This document shows, one piece after another, positions 20,117 through 29,617 of a stretch of DNA of 64,000 nt. The notes beneath the pieces are model-generated. The model was not told the origin of the DNA. It saw nothing but the letters and a program-made list of their open reading frames with translations, and did not search any database. The position numbers were made by a program, and so were the translations under genes. How positions within the stretch are numbered: position 1 is the stretch's first letter; the number at the start of each line of letters is the position of its first letter. Source of the stretch: Xenophilus sp. E41 (GTDB lineage Bacteria; Pseudomonadota; Gammaproteobacteria; Burkholderiales; Burkholderiaceae_C); assembly GCF_003671765.1 (NCBI RefSeq), contig NZ_QPIB01000008.1, forward strand, positions 248,001 through 312,000. Direction: 5' to 3'.

Positions 20117-20740
20117 ATGGACACCCCCCACCCCGCCGTGCGCCCCACGCTGAGCCACAGCCGCTTCGAAGACGTGCAGGCCGTGCTCGCCGGCACGCTC
20201 TTCGTCGCCATGGCGATGGTGGTGTTCGGCCAGGCCGGCCTGCTGACGGGCGGCACGGCGGGGGCGGCCTTCCTGCTGCACTACGCCACCGGCATCGGCT
20301 TCGGCCCCCTCTTCTTCGTGGTCAACCTGCCCTTCTACTGGTTCGCCTGGCGCCAGATGGGGCGCGAGTTCACGCTCAAGACCTTCGCGGCCATCGCGCT
20401 GCTGTCGGTCATGACCGCTCTGGCGCCACGCTTCATCGCCATCCAGTCGCTGCACCCCGCCTTCGCGGCCGTCTTCGGCGGATTGATGCTGGGCACGGGC
20501 TGCCTGTTCCTGGCGCGGCACCGGGCGAGCCTGGGCGGCGCGACCATCCTGGCGTTGTACCTGCAGGAGCGCCGCGGCTGGCGGGCCGGCAAGGTGCAGC
20601 TGGCCATCGACTGCACGGTGGTGGTGCTGGCGCTCTTCGTGGTCGAGCCGGCGCGGGTGGGCTGGTCGGTCCTGGGCGCCGTGGTCATGGGCGGCTTTCT
20701 CGGGATCAACCACAAGCCGGGTCGCTACGCCGGCACCTGA
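20117..20740 (+). CDS. YitT-family membrane protein
   Basis: 207 aa. An inner-membrane protein with about five or six hydrophobic segments. The N-terminal part (VLAGTLFVAMAMVVFGQAGL, then LTGGTAGAAFLLHYATGIGFG) carries the Gly-rich GLLTGGTAG motif typical of the YitT/DUF161 group. The C terminus has no DUF2179 regulatory domain, which the longer Bacillus YitT proteins have. ATG 20117 puts the start just before the first conserved helix. Its function is unknown. Confidence 0.8.
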   Translation: MDTPHPAVRPTLSHSRFEDVQAVLAGTLFVAMAMVVFGQAGLLTGGTAGAAFLLHYATGIGFGPLFFVVNLPFYWFAWRQMGREFTLKTFAAIALLSVMTALAPRFIAIQSLHPAFAAVFGGLMLGTGCLFLARHRASLGGATILALYLQERRGWRAGKVQLAIDCTVVVLALFVVEPARVGWSVLGAVVMGGFLGINHKPGRYAGT

Positions 20741-20845
20741 GCGGCGACGGCGTCACCTGCGCGACTCCGGGCGCCACCTGGCCCCGCCGGATGTGCGCTT
20801 GTGCCGTCAGGACGGTAGTTTTGCGGATAGAAGCGCAGCGCGCCC

Positions 20846-20866
20846 GCTGCTATATTGCACCGCAGC
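20846..20866 (+). promoter_or_regulatory. inverted repeat and TATATT box upstream of phaZ
   Basis: GCTGC (20846-20850) and GCAGC (20862-20866) flank TATATTGCACC, 20-40 bases before the phaZ start. TATATT is a plausible -10 element, but I find no good -35 element. TGC/GCA-rich sites are typical of PhaR-regulated PHB genes, so a PhaR site is possible. Confidence 0.3.
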
Positions 20867-20884
20867 AAAACTCACGCGGTCCCC

Positions 20885-22366
20885 ATGCTGTACCAACTCT
20901 ACGAAGCGCAACGCTCCCTCATGGAGCCGTTCGCCGACTTCGCGCAGGCTGCCTCCAAGCTCTTCAGTTCCGGCGCGATGTTCAGCCAGATGCCGATGGC
21001 GCAGCGCGTGGCGGCCAGCTACGACCTGATCTACCGGCTGGGCAAGGACTACGAGAAGCCCGAGTTCGACATCAAGACCGTGAAGGTCAACGGCGCCGAC
21101 GTCGTCATCCACGAGATCGTGGAAATCGACAAGCCCTTCTGCCAGCTGCGCCGCTTCAAGCGTTTCACCGACGACGAGCAGGTGCTCGAGACGCTGAAGG
21201 CGCAACCCGTGGTGCTGATCGTGGCGCCGCTGTCGGGCCACTACGCCACGCTGCTGCGCGACACCGTGCGCACCATGCTCCAGGGCCACAAGGTCTACAT
21301 CACCGACTGGAAGAACGCCCGCCTGGTGCCCCTGTCGGACGGCGAGTTCCACCTCGACGACTACATCAACTACGTGCAGGACTTCATCCGCCACCTGCAG
21401 GCCGAGTACGGCAACTGCCACGTGATGAGCGTGTGCCAGCCCACCGTGCCGGTGCTGGCCGCCATCTCGCTCATGGCCAGCCGCGGCGAGACCACGCCGC
21501 TGTCGATGACCATGATGGGCGGCCCCATCGACGCCCGCAAGTCGCCCACCGCGGTGAACAACCTGGCGATGAACAAGAGCTTCGAATGGTTCGAGAACAA
21601 CGTCATCTACCGCGTGCCGCAGGGCTTCCCCGGTGAAGGGCGGCGCGTGTACCCGGGCTTCCTGCAGCACACCGGCTTCGTGGCCATGAACCCGGACCGC
21701 CACGCCAGCAGCCACTACGACTACTTCAAGGACCTCATCAAGGGCGACGACGCGAGCGCCGAGGCGCACCGCAAGTTCTACGACGAGTACAACGCCGTGC
21801 TCGACATGGACGCGGACTACTACCTCGAGACCATCAAGACCGTGTTCCAGGAGTTCGACCTCGTCAACGGCACCTGGGACGTGAAAAACCCCGAAGGCCA
21901 GGTCGAGCGCGTGCGGCCCCAGGACATCCGCACCACTGCCCTGCTCACCGTCGAGGGCGAGCTGGACGACATCTCGGGCTCGGGCCAGACGCGCGCCGCG
22001 CACGAGCTGTGCACGCAGATTCCCGAAGGCGAGCATTACGAGGTCAAGGGCGCCGGCCACTACGGCATCTTCAGCGGCCGCCGTTGGCGTGACCTGGTCT
22101 ACCCGCGCGTGCAGGCCTTCGTCGCCGCGCACGACGAGCCCCAGGTTCGCACGCGCCGCGTCGAGACGCCGCCGGCCCTGACGGCGGAAGACACGATCAA
22201 GGCTGCACCGGCCGCCGCCCGCCCGCGCGCCGCCGCCCGCAAGGCCACGGCGCAGGCCGCACCGGTCGCCAGCGCCACGCCCGCCCGCAAGGCCGCCGGT
22301 TCGCGCAAGCTGGCGCCCACGGCGGCGCGCAAGGCGTCGGCCACCTCGCGCAAGCCACGCGCCTGA
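20885..22366 (+). CDS. phaZ: intracellular poly(3-hydroxybutyrate) depolymerase with basic Ala-rich tail
   Basis: 493 aa. PhaZ mobilises stored PHB granules. The alpha/beta-hydrolase body (about 1-425) matches the Cupriavidus PhaZa1 type: the nucleophile is C184 in VMSVCQPTVPV, with LIVAPLSGHYATLLRDT before it and GAGHYGIFSGRRWR carrying the likely catalytic His. From about residue 429 the protein continues with roughly 65 residues of Ala/Lys/Arg/Pro repeats (RPRAAARKATAQ, ATPARKAAGSRKL). Such H1-like tails occur on granule proteins that bind DNA, such as PhaF and PhaM. ATG 20885 gives MLYQLYEAQRSLMEP, the usual family start. A terminator follows. Confidence 0.93.
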   Translation: MLYQLYEAQRSLMEPFADFAQAASKLFSSGAMFSQMPMAQRVAASYDLIYRLGKDYEKPEFDIKTVKVNGADVVIHEIVEIDKPFCQLRRFKRFTDDEQVLETLKAQPVVLIVAPLSGHYATLLRDTVRTMLQGHKVYITDWKNARLVPLSDGEFHLDDYINYVQDFIRHLQAEYGNCHVMSVCQPTVPVLAAISLMASRGETTPLSMTMMGGPIDARKSPTAVNNLAMNKSFEWFENNVIYRVPQGFPGEGRRVYPGFLQHTGFVAMNPDRHASSHYDYFKDLIKGDDASAEAHRKFYDEYNAVLDMDADYYLETIKTVFQEFDLVNGTWDVKNPEGQVERVRPQDIRTTALLTVEGELDDISGSGQTRAAHELCTQIPEGEHYEVKGAGHYGIFSGRRWRDLVYPRVQAFVAAHDEPQVRTRRVETPPALTAEDTIKAAPAAARPRAAARKATAQAAPVASATPARKAAGSRKLAPTAARKASATSRKPRA

Positions 22367-22389
22367 GCGACCGCCGGCCCCGAGAATCA

Positions 22390-22413
22390 CGCCGGCGCCC
22401 TGCCGGCGTTTTT
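22390..22413 (+). terminator. terminator of phaZ
   Basis: A perfect 7-bp stem CGCCGGC (22390-22396) / GCCGGCG (22402-22408) with a GCCCT loop is followed by TTTTT. It sits 24 bases behind the phaZ stop. Confidence 0.88.
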
Positions 22414-22435
22414 CATTCTTTCCGACCCCTTCGCC

Positions 22436-23068
22436 ATGCCTCCCCTCGCCACCCGACTGCTCGACGCCCTGCCGCAGACGCAGTGCACGCGCTGCGGCTA
22501 TCCCGACTGCGCCGGCTATGCCGAAGCCATCGCCGCGGGCGGCGCCGGCATCGACCAGTGCCCGCCGGGCGGCGATGAAGGCGTGCGCCGCCTCGCGGCG
22601 CTCACGGGGCGGCAAGCCGTCCCGCTGAACCCCGAATTCGGCACCGAGGGCCCGCGCATGCTGGCCGTGATCGACGAGGCCTGGTGCATCGGCTGCACGC
22701 TGTGCCTGGACGCCTGCCCGACCGACGCCATCGTCGGCATGAACAAGCGCATGCACACCGTCATCGCGCCCCATTGCACCGGATGCGAACTGTGCGTTCC
22801 CGTATGCCCCGTGGACTGCATCGCCCTGGAGAGCGCCACCCCCGGCCGCACGGGCTGGAACGCGTGGTCGGCCGAGCAGGCCGCCGACGCACGCAAACGC
22901 TACGAAATTCATAGCGCCCGGCGCCCGATGGATGGGCGAGAAGCGCCGATCTCGTCCGAAACCGCGGAGGCGGACGACGCCGACGCTTCGGAGCGCAAGC
23001 GCAGCGTGGTCGAGGCTGCCCTCGCCCGCGCCCGTCAGGCCGCGGCGGCGCGGGTCGGCAAGCCATAG
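22436..23068 (+). CDS. rsxB: RsxB/RnfB-type iron-sulfur protein
   Basis: 210 aa. An N-terminal Fe4S domain (about 1-60, [20 protein letters not shown] and a distal Cys in DQCPPGG) precedes two ferredoxin [4Fe-4S] motifs: [12 protein letters not shown] (about 84-95) and [12 protein letters not shown] (about 114-125). These are the soluble parts of the RnfB/RsxB subunit. The N-terminal membrane anchor is absent and no other rnf/rsx gene is nearby, as is common for stand-alone copies in beta-proteobacteria. It probably acts as an electron-transfer ferredoxin; the partner is unknown. The C-terminal 60 residues are charged and variable and contain a copy of the GCTA...TAGC palindrome. Confidence 0.88.
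   Translation: MPPLATRLLDALPQTQCTRCGYPDCAGYAEAIAAGGAGIDQCPPGGDEGVRRLAALTGRQAVPLNPEFGTEGPRMLAVIDEAWCIGCTLCLDACPTDAIVGMNKRMHTVIAPHCTGCELCVPVCPVDCIALESATPGRTGWNAWSAEQAADARKRYEIHSARRPMDGREAPISSETAEADDADASERKRSVVEAALARARQAAAARVGKP
22899..22915. repeat. degenerate copy of the GCTAT/ATAGC palindrome inside rsxB
   Basis: The sequence has GCTA and TAGC arms around CGAAATTCA. It falls in the variable C-terminal coding region of the RsxB-like gene and is AT-richer than its surroundings. Confidence 0.35.
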
Positions 23069-23101
23069 CCGGCCGAGCCGTTTCCGTCGTCGGCTACCCG
23101 C

Positions 23102-24022
23102 TCAACGCCGTGGCCGGCCGTGCTGCACCAGCAGCAGCAGAACGCCCGCCAGCACCACGCCCACCGCGTACCACTCGAAGCGCGTCACGGTCTCGTGGGC
23201 GATCCACACGCCCAGCAGCATCGCCATCACCGGGTTGACGAAGGTGTAGCTCGACGCCAGGGCCGCCGGCGCCCTCGCCAGCAGCAGCATGTAGGCGTTG
23301 AAGGCGACCAGCGAGCCGAACACCACGAGGTACGCCCATGCCGCCACGGCCACCGGCTGCGGCGGCCACAGCGCGCGCTCCCCGGACAGCGCCGCCAGGC
23401 CCATCAGCACCAGCCCGCCGCACACCATCTCGCTGGCGAAGCCCATCGCGCCCGGCGCCAGCGGCAGCGCGCGCTGGCTGAGCACGCTGCCCAGCGACCA
23501 GCAGACGCACGCGATCGCGATGGCCGCGAGTCCGGCCGGCGAGGCTTGGAACCCGCTGCCCTGCGTGAGCATGAGCACGCCCACAAGCCCGAGCGCGATG
23601 CCCAGCCACTCGAGCGGCGCGGGCCGGATGCCCCACAGCAGGTTGAGCAGCGCGATCAGCAGCGGCACCACGGCGATGAACGCCACCACCAGCCCCGAGC
23701 CGACCGACACCTCGGCATGGGCCGTGCCGCCCATGCCACCACCCAGCATCAACGCGCCCACCACCAGCGCGTGGCCCCACTGCCGGCGCGTGGGCCAGGC
23801 CGCCCCGCCCCAGCGCATCCACAGCGCCAGAACCACGCCGGCCAGGAGGAAGCGCGAGCCCATCTGCAGGAAGGGCGGAAAGCTGATCAGCGCGTACTTG
23901 ATGGCCAGGTAGGTCGAGCCCCAGACCAGCCAGGTGGCCGCCAGGCACAGCAGGATCAGCGGGGGCAGAGCGCGTCGCGCGTCGACGCGTGCCTGCGAGA
24001 CGGGTGAAACGAGGCTGGACAT
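23102..24022 (-). CDS. EamA-family (YedA/RhaT-type) inner-membrane exporter
   Basis: 306 aa with about ten hydrophobic segments in two EamA repeats (about 20-150 and 165-300), typical of drug/metabolite transporters. The start WLVWGSTYLAIKYALISFPP is characteristic of the YedA subgroup, and VAFIAVVPLLIALLNLLW begins the loop to helix 4. The substrate is likely an amino acid or small metabolite. The gene diverges from an Lrp/AsnC regulator across 122 bases, which suggests it is that regulator's target. ATG 24022 follows the family; an earlier ATG would add 24 polar residues. Confidence 0.88.
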   Translation of the reverse strand: MSSLVSPVSQARVDARRALPPLILLCLAATWLVWGSTYLAIKYALISFPPFLQMGSRFLLAGVVLALWMRWGGAAWPTRRQWGHALVVGALMLGGGMGGTAHAEVSVGSGLVVAFIAVVPLLIALLNLLWGIRPAPLEWLGIALGLVGVLMLTQGSGFQASPAGLAAIAIACVCWSLGSVLSQRALPLAPGAMGFASEMVCGGLVLMGLAALSGERALWPPQPVAVAAWAYLVVFGSLVAFNAYMLLLARAPAALASSYTFVNPVMAMLLGVWIAHETVTRFEWYAVGVVLAGVLLLLVQHGRPRR

Positions 24023-24144
24023 AGGCGCGGCTTTCGGGAGCGGGTTTCGGGAATCGTTCGCTCCATGGTATGAAGGCCCCTGGCGGCCAGCCATGGGTGT
24101 TTCATCGTCATGAGCCCGTTTCGCCGTCGAATCGAAGGACTTTC

Positions 24145-24642
24145 ATGAATGCCACCTTGAACCCGCCACTGGACGCCTACGACACCCGCATCCTGGCCGA
24201 ACTGCAGGCCGACGCACGCCTGTCGATGGCGGAGCTGGGCCGTCGCGTGCACCTGAGCCAGCCCGCCGTGACCGAGCGTGTGAAGAAGCTGGAAGCCGCC
24301 GGCGTCATCAGCGGCTACCGCGCCACCGTCGACCTGGGTCGCCTGGGCTACGGCATCCGGGCCATCATCCGCGTCGGCCGCGCGGATTACGCACGCGTCG
24401 TGAAGCTGATCCAGCAGACGCCGGAATGCGTGAACGCGTACAACGTGACCGGCGACGACAGCTGGATCCTCGAGATCGCCGTCATCGACGTGGCGCACCT
24501 CGACGCCGTGGTCACCAAGTTCTGCATCCTCACCGAGACGGCAACGTCCATCATCCTCAACCCCGCGCGCGAACACCAGCCGATGCTGCCGCCGCAGCGG
24601 GAAGACGTGAAGCCGCCGATCCGCAAGGTGCTCAACGCCTGA
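24145..24642 (+). CDS. Lrp/AsnC-family transcriptional regulator
   Basis: 165 aa. The N-terminal helix-turn-helix (about 10-65, LDAYDTRILAELQADARLSM, then LGRRVHLSQPAVTERVKKLE) is followed by the RAM ligand-binding domain (about 75-150, with NVTGDDSWILEIAV). Such proteins sense amino acids. GAAGGA precedes ATG 24145. The divergent EamA exporter is its probable target. Confidence 0.92.
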   Translation: MNATLNPPLDAYDTRILAELQADARLSMAELGRRVHLSQPAVTERVKKLEAAGVISGYRATVDLGRLGYGIRAIIRVGRADYARVVKLIQQTPECVNAYNVTGDDSWILEIAVIDVAHLDAVVTKFCILTETATSIILNPAREHQPMLPPQREDVKPPIRKVLNA

Positions 24643-24657
24643 AGCGCGCCGCCGGCC

Positions 24658-25086
24658 CTAGAGGCGGCTGCGCACGTCGGCCGGGATGTCGATGGCGCGA
24701 TGGGTCTGCAGGTCGGTGAACACCAGCACCTGGCGCGACGCCACGCGCAGCGCCTGCCCGCCCCTGCACTCGAGCGCCAGGGTGATCGACCGGGTGCCGG
24801 CCCGCTCCACCGCCAGCGACATGGCGACCTGCTCGCCCATGCGGCTGACGGCCTTGAAGTCGCATTCCAGGCGAACGATCGGCAGGCCGATGCGGCGTCG
24901 CTCGATCATGTCCGCGTAAGGCACCTGGAGCCCCTCGTTGAACCAGTCCTCCACCAGCTGGTTGAACAGCACCAGGTATTGCGGAAAGAAGACGATGCCC
25001 GCCGGGTCGCAATGCGAGAAGCGGATCGGCACCTGCCGCACGAAGGGCTGCTTCGTCGGCACGTCGCCACTCACCGGGGCGTTCAT
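24658..25086 (-). CDS. 4HBT-fold acyl-CoA thioesterase
   Basis: 142 aa. A hot-dog-fold thioesterase of the 4-hydroxybenzoyl-CoA thioesterase group. The motif FSHCDPAGIVFFPQYLVLFN includes the catalytic Asp27. It presumably releases a free acid from an aryl- or acyl-CoA. It is the last gene of the minus-strand catabolic island and its start overlaps the MarR stop by four bases (ATGA), so the two are translationally coupled. In this setting a CoA-thioester intermediate of aromatic breakdown is the likely substrate. Confidence 0.88.
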   Translation of the reverse strand: MNAPVSGDVPTKQPFVRQVPIRFSHCDPAGIVFFPQYLVLFNQLVEDWFNEGLQVPYADMIERRRIGLPIVRLECDFKAVSRMGEQVAMSLAVERAGTRSITLALECRGGQALRVASRQVLVFTDLQTHRAIDIPADVRSRL

Positions 25087-25646
25087 CGTGCGCGCCCCGC
25101 GGAATCGGCCGGCGCGAGACCGAGGGTCTCCGCACGCCGCACCAGGTGGACCCGCAGCTGCCCGAGCTGCTCGTAGAGCGCGTCCTTGCTGCCCTGGGGC
25201 AGCCCCTGGAACAGGGCGGCCAGCCAGCGCTCGTGCTCGCCGGCCATCTCCGAGAACTCCTTGCGCCCCTGCGCCGTCAGGCTCACCCGCCAGGAGCGCC
25301 GGTCCTCGGGGTCGTCGATGCGCTGCACCAGGCCCTCCTTCACCAGCTGGTCCGTCAGGCCGGTGACGTTGCCCCCGGTGACCATCAGGAAGCGCGACAG
25401 CACGCTCATGCGCAACCCGTCCGGGTGGCGGTCCAGCTGCGCCAGGTAGTCGAAGCGCGGCAGCGTGGTCGAGAAGCGCGCGCGCAGCATCTGCCGGATC
25501 TGGCGCTCGATCTGCGTGCTGCAGGCCAACAGGCGCAGCCAGATCTTGGTGTCGAGGTGGTCGTCGGCCTGCGCGCGCGCTTCGAGGCCGATGTGCGCGT
25601 CGCCCAGGGCCTGGACGAGCTTGAAGTTCTTGGCGTGCGTGGCCAT
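25083..25646 (-). CDS. MarR-family transcriptional regulator (second of the island)
   Basis: 187 aa. A winged helix-turn-helix core (about 45-150) with RFDYLAQLDRHPDGLRMSVL, the recognition segment VTGGNVTGLTDQLVKEGLV and the wing DDPEDRRSWRVSLTAQG. It is embedded in a run of catabolic genes between an SDR and the thioesterase. The Variovorax auxin-degradation locus is reported to carry two MarR genes, which fits this one and the gene at 50599. Ligand and target are not visible. Confidence 0.9.
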   Translation of the reverse strand: MATHAKNFKLVQALGDAHIGLEARAQADDHLDTKIWLRLLACSTQIERQIRQMLRARFSTTLPRFDYLAQLDRHPDGLRMSVLSRFLMVTGGNVTGLTDQLVKEGLVQRIDDPEDRRSWRVSLTAQGRKEFSEMAGEHERWLAALFQGLPQGSKDALYEQLGQLRVHLVRRAETLGLAPADSAGRAR

Positions 25647-25666
25647 GGTGGTGCGCGTGTCCGGCT

Positions 25667-26446
25667 TCAGGTGACTTCGCCGCCGCTCACCGACACGGAC
25701 TGGCCGGTGACGGCGCCCGCACGCTCGCCGCAGAGCCACGCCACCGCATCGGCCACTTCCAGCGGCTGCACCAGTCGGCGCTGCGGGTTGGCCTTGACGA
25801 ATTCGGCGCGCGCCTGCTCGGCGCTGCGATCGGTCTTGGCCACCACCCGCTCGATGCTCTCGCGCACGATGTCGGTCTCGGTGTAGCCGGGGCACACGGC
25901 GTTGACGGTCACGCCCTTGGTCGCGAGCTCGAGCGCCAGGGAGCGCGTGAGGCCGATCACGCCGTGCTTGGCGGCGCAGTAGGCCGAGACGTAGGCATAG
26001 CCCACCTGCCCCGCCGTGCTGGCGATGTTCACGACACGGCCCCAGCCGGATTCGAGCATGTCGGGCAACGCCGCCTGGGTACAGACCATCGTCCCGGTGA
26101 GGTTGACGTCGAGCATGCGCCGCCACAGCGCCGCGTCCATCTTCAGGAAGGGCGCGCTCTCGGCCGCCCCCGCGTTGTTGACCAGCACCTGCACGGTGCC
26201 GAAGCGTCGCGTGGCATCGGCGAGCGCCGCGGCCACCTGGTCGGCATCCGACACGTCGGCCGCCACCGCGTGAAAGCGCTCGGGGTCCGCCGCGACCAGC
26301 GCGGCCAGCTTCTCGCGCCGCCGCCCCAGCACGGTCACGTGCATGCCGTCGGCCGCGAGGCGTTGCGCCACCGCGGCGCCGATGCCGGTGCCGCCACCGG
26401 TCACGAGGGCGTGCCGCCGGGCGTTCGTCCTGTTTTCCATGTTCAT
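25667..26446 (-). CDS. SDR-family NAD(P)-dependent dehydrogenase
   Basis: 259 aa. A classical short-chain dehydrogenase: cofactor motif TGGGTGIG near residue 16, NNAG, an active-site Ser in NIASTAG, and the YCAAK motif (Tyr, Lys) about 13 residues on, with the PGYTETD loop after it. Overall it resembles 3-hydroxybutyrate or 3-hydroxyacyl-CoA dehydrogenases. It is 51 bases from the next SDR gene in the same orientation. Its substrate is probably an acyl-CoA or alcohol intermediate of the island's pathway. Confidence 0.88.
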   Translation of the reverse strand: MNMENRTNARRHALVTGGGTGIGAAVAQRLAADGMHVTVLGRRREKLAALVAADPERFHAVAADVSDADQVAAALADATRRFGTVQVLVNNAGAAESAPFLKMDAALWRRMLDVNLTGTMVCTQAALPDMLESGWGRVVNIASTAGQVGYAYVSAYCAAKHGVIGLTRSLALELATKGVTVNAVCPGYTETDIVRESIERVVAKTDRSAEQARAEFVKANPQRRLVQPLEVADAVAWLCGERAGAVTGQSVSVSGGEVT

Positions 26447-26497
26447 CGTCCAGCCTCTTGCATTTGGTTCTTGGCGGGATGTGGTCCTTGCGCCGTC

Positions 26498-27268
26498 TCA
26501 GCGCATCAACCGCCCGCCGTTGACGTCCAGCGTCGCCCCGGTGACGAAGCCCGCCGCGTCGGACGCCAGGAAAAGCACCGCGCCGCTCACCTCGTCGGGA
26601 TGCCCGAAGCGGCCGAGCGGGATGCGCGCGAGGAGTGCATCCCGGCGATCGGCAGCCAGTGCGTCGAGCATGGGCCCTTCGATCGCCGCGGGCGCCACCG
26701 CATTGACGGTGATCGCATCGGGCGCGAACTCCGCCGCGAAGCTGCGCGTCAACGCCAGGATTCCGGCCTTGGAGGCTGCATAGTGCACCCCCGTGGCCGG
26801 GCTCGCCTGCTGGCCCGCCAGCGACGAGAGATTGACAATGCGCCCGCCGCGTCCGCGTTCGCGCATGTGGCGGCCCACGGTCCTGCATCCCAGGAAGCAG
26901 CCGCGCAGGTTCACGGCCATCACCGCGTCCCATTCCTCCTGCGTGATGTCCCAGAGGGAAGTCGACGCGGTCCGCGCGGCATTGTTGACCAGCACATCCA
27001 CGCGTCCGAAAGCGTCCACGGCTTCGCGCAGCAGGCATTCCCAATGCGCCTCGACCGACACGTCCGCCACCACGCCGAGGCTGCCGGCCCCCTCGCCGGC
27101 GAGGCGCTGGGCCATCTGAAGGACTTCGGCATTCGCGTCGCCCAGGACCACCTGCGCACCCGCAGCCGCCAGGGCCCGGGCGATCGACGCGCCAAGGCCC
27201 TGGGCGGCGCCGGTCACGATGGCCACGCGCCCCTTCAATGCGCCCGGCGGCGCGGTGGGAACGGGCAT
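26498..27268 (-). CDS. SDR-family oxidoreductase
   Basis: 256 aa from ATG 27268 (MPVPTAPPGALKGRVAIVTG). Intact SDR motifs: TGAAQGLG, DVSVE, NNAA, Ser in NLSSLAG, YAASK, and PAAIEG in place of the usual PG loop. It is 17 bases downstream of the acyl-CoA ligase and so in the same transcription unit. It shares family but little detail with the neighbouring SDR at 25667-26446, so it is not a recent duplicate. Confidence 0.88.
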   Translation of the reverse strand: MPVPTAPPGALKGRVAIVTGAAQGLGASIARALAAAGAQVVLGDANAEVLQMAQRLAGEGAGSLGVVADVSVEAHWECLLREAVDAFGRVDVLVNNAARTASTSLWDITQEEWDAVMAVNLRGCFLGCRTVGRHMRERGRGGRIVNLSSLAGQQASPATGVHYAASKAGILALTRSFAAEFAPDAITVNAVAPAAIEGPMLDALAADRRDALLARIPLGRFGHPDEVSGAVLFLASDAAGFVTGATLDVNGGRLMR

Positions 27269-27285
27269 GCCGCCTGCGTCCAACG

Positions 27286-28876
27286 CTAGCCCCGCTGCGC
27301 GCGCGCAGGCGCCGTGCGCTCCCAGGCGGACGCCGTCACGCCACGCTCGCGCAGCTTGTACTTCTGGACCTTGCCGTTCTCGGTGCGCGGCAGGTCGTCC
27401 ACGATGTCGAACCAGCGCGGCACCGCGAAGTACGGCAGGCGGGCCTCGCACCAGGCGGCCAGCTCCTGCGGCGGCGGCGCCAGCCCTTCGCGCAGGATGA
27501 GCGCGGCCATCACCTCGTCCTCGGCCAGTTCGGAGCGCACCGGGTACACGGCCACCGTCGCCACGGCGGGGTGGCTCTGCAGCACCTGCTCCACCTCGAA
27601 GGAGGAGATGTTCTCGCCGCGGCGGCGGATCGCGTCCTTGATGCGGTCCACGAAGCGCAGGGCCCCATCGGGCTCGCGCACCACCCGGTCGCCGGTGTGG
27701 AACCACAGGTTGCGCCACGCCTCGACGGTCTTGTCGGGCATGTTGAAGTAGCCGCTCGCGAAGGCATGCGGCTCACGGGCGCGCAGCAGCAGTTCGCCGG
27801 CTTCGCCGTCGGGCAGTTCGGCGTCGTGCTCATCCGCCACCCGGGCCTCGAAGCCGGGCAGGACCCAGCCCATGACGCCAGCGCGCGGCGAGCCGGGCGC
27901 CGTGGCGATGACGAAGTTGGTCTCGGTCGAGCCGTAGCCTTCGAGCAGGCGCACGCCGGTGCGGGCCGTGAAGGCCTCGCCTGCCTGGCCGGGCACGCCC
28001 GGGCCCAGGCCGATGCGCACGCGGTGCCCGCGCTCGGTCTCGCCCGGAGGCTGCGCGAGCAGGATCGGCACCATGGCCCCCAGCAGGTAGACCACCGTGG
28101 CGCCGCAGGCGTGCATGGCGGGCCAGAAGCCCGATGCCGAGAAGCGGCCTTCGAACACCACCTCGGCGCCCGACAGGCAGGCCTGGGCGAAGGTGTTGAG
28201 CGCGTTGATGTGGAACAGCGGCAGCGTGGTGCACAACACGTCGTCGGCGCGCACGCCCAGCACGCGCAGGCTGTTCACGCCCCACCCGTAGTACTGCGCA
28301 TGCGGGCACAGCACGCCCTTCGACGGCCCGGTGGTGCCGGAGGTGTAGAGGATGCCCAGCGTGTCGGCGGGGCCGACGTCGGCAGGTGGCACGTCCTCGC
28401 CGGCCGCCGGCCAGGCCGTGGTCGTGAGGCCCTGCACCTGCGGGATCGGCGCCCGCCCTTCATCCGCCACCACCCAGATGCGTTGCAGCGCGGTGCGCGT
28501 GAGATCCGCGGTGGCCAGCCGCGCGAGGTACTGGCTTTCGATGACGAGCAGCCCGGCCTGGCTGTTGGCCAGGAAGTACTCGATCTGCGGCCCCATCGAG
28601 GCGGTGTTGATCGGCACGGCCACCGCGCCCATCCAGCCGCAGCCGAGGAAGGCCTCGAGGAACTCCGGCCGGTTGCCCGCCAGGATCGCCACGCGGTCGC
28701 CACGCTGCACGCCAGCCGCCTGCAGCGCGCCGGCGCGGCCTGCCGCGCGGGCGGGCAGATCGACATGGCGCCACCGTTGCCCGCCGATGCGAACGGCCGG
28801 CCGGTCGCCGAACTGCGCCGCTTGCCGCGCGAGCATCTGCGGCAGCGTGCGCTGCGGCGGCGCCAGCAGCGCCCCT

Positions 28877-28890
<14 letters not shown>
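27286..28890 (-). CDS. AMP-binding acyl-CoA ligase (CaiC-like)
   Basis: 534 aa. An ANL-superfamily ligase that activates a carboxylic acid as acyl-AMP and then acyl-CoA. The phosphate loop is [11 protein letters not shown], the adenylate motif is [11 protein letters not shown], and the hinge and C-terminal domain are [20 protein letters not shown], with the catalytic Lys near the end ([11 protein letters not shown]). Its start overlaps the livF stop by 14 bases, so it belongs with the transport genes. It resembles crotonobetaine/carnitine-CoA ligases, but in this setting it probably acts on an aromatic or side-chain acid. Confidence 0.88.

Positions 28891-29613
<723 letters not shown>

Positions 29614-29617
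<4 letters not shown>

Noticed and set aside
20807-22912. 700-codon minus-strand open frame opposite phaZ
   Set aside because: It is an antisense shadow of phaZ and rsxB; its composition is unlike any protein family.
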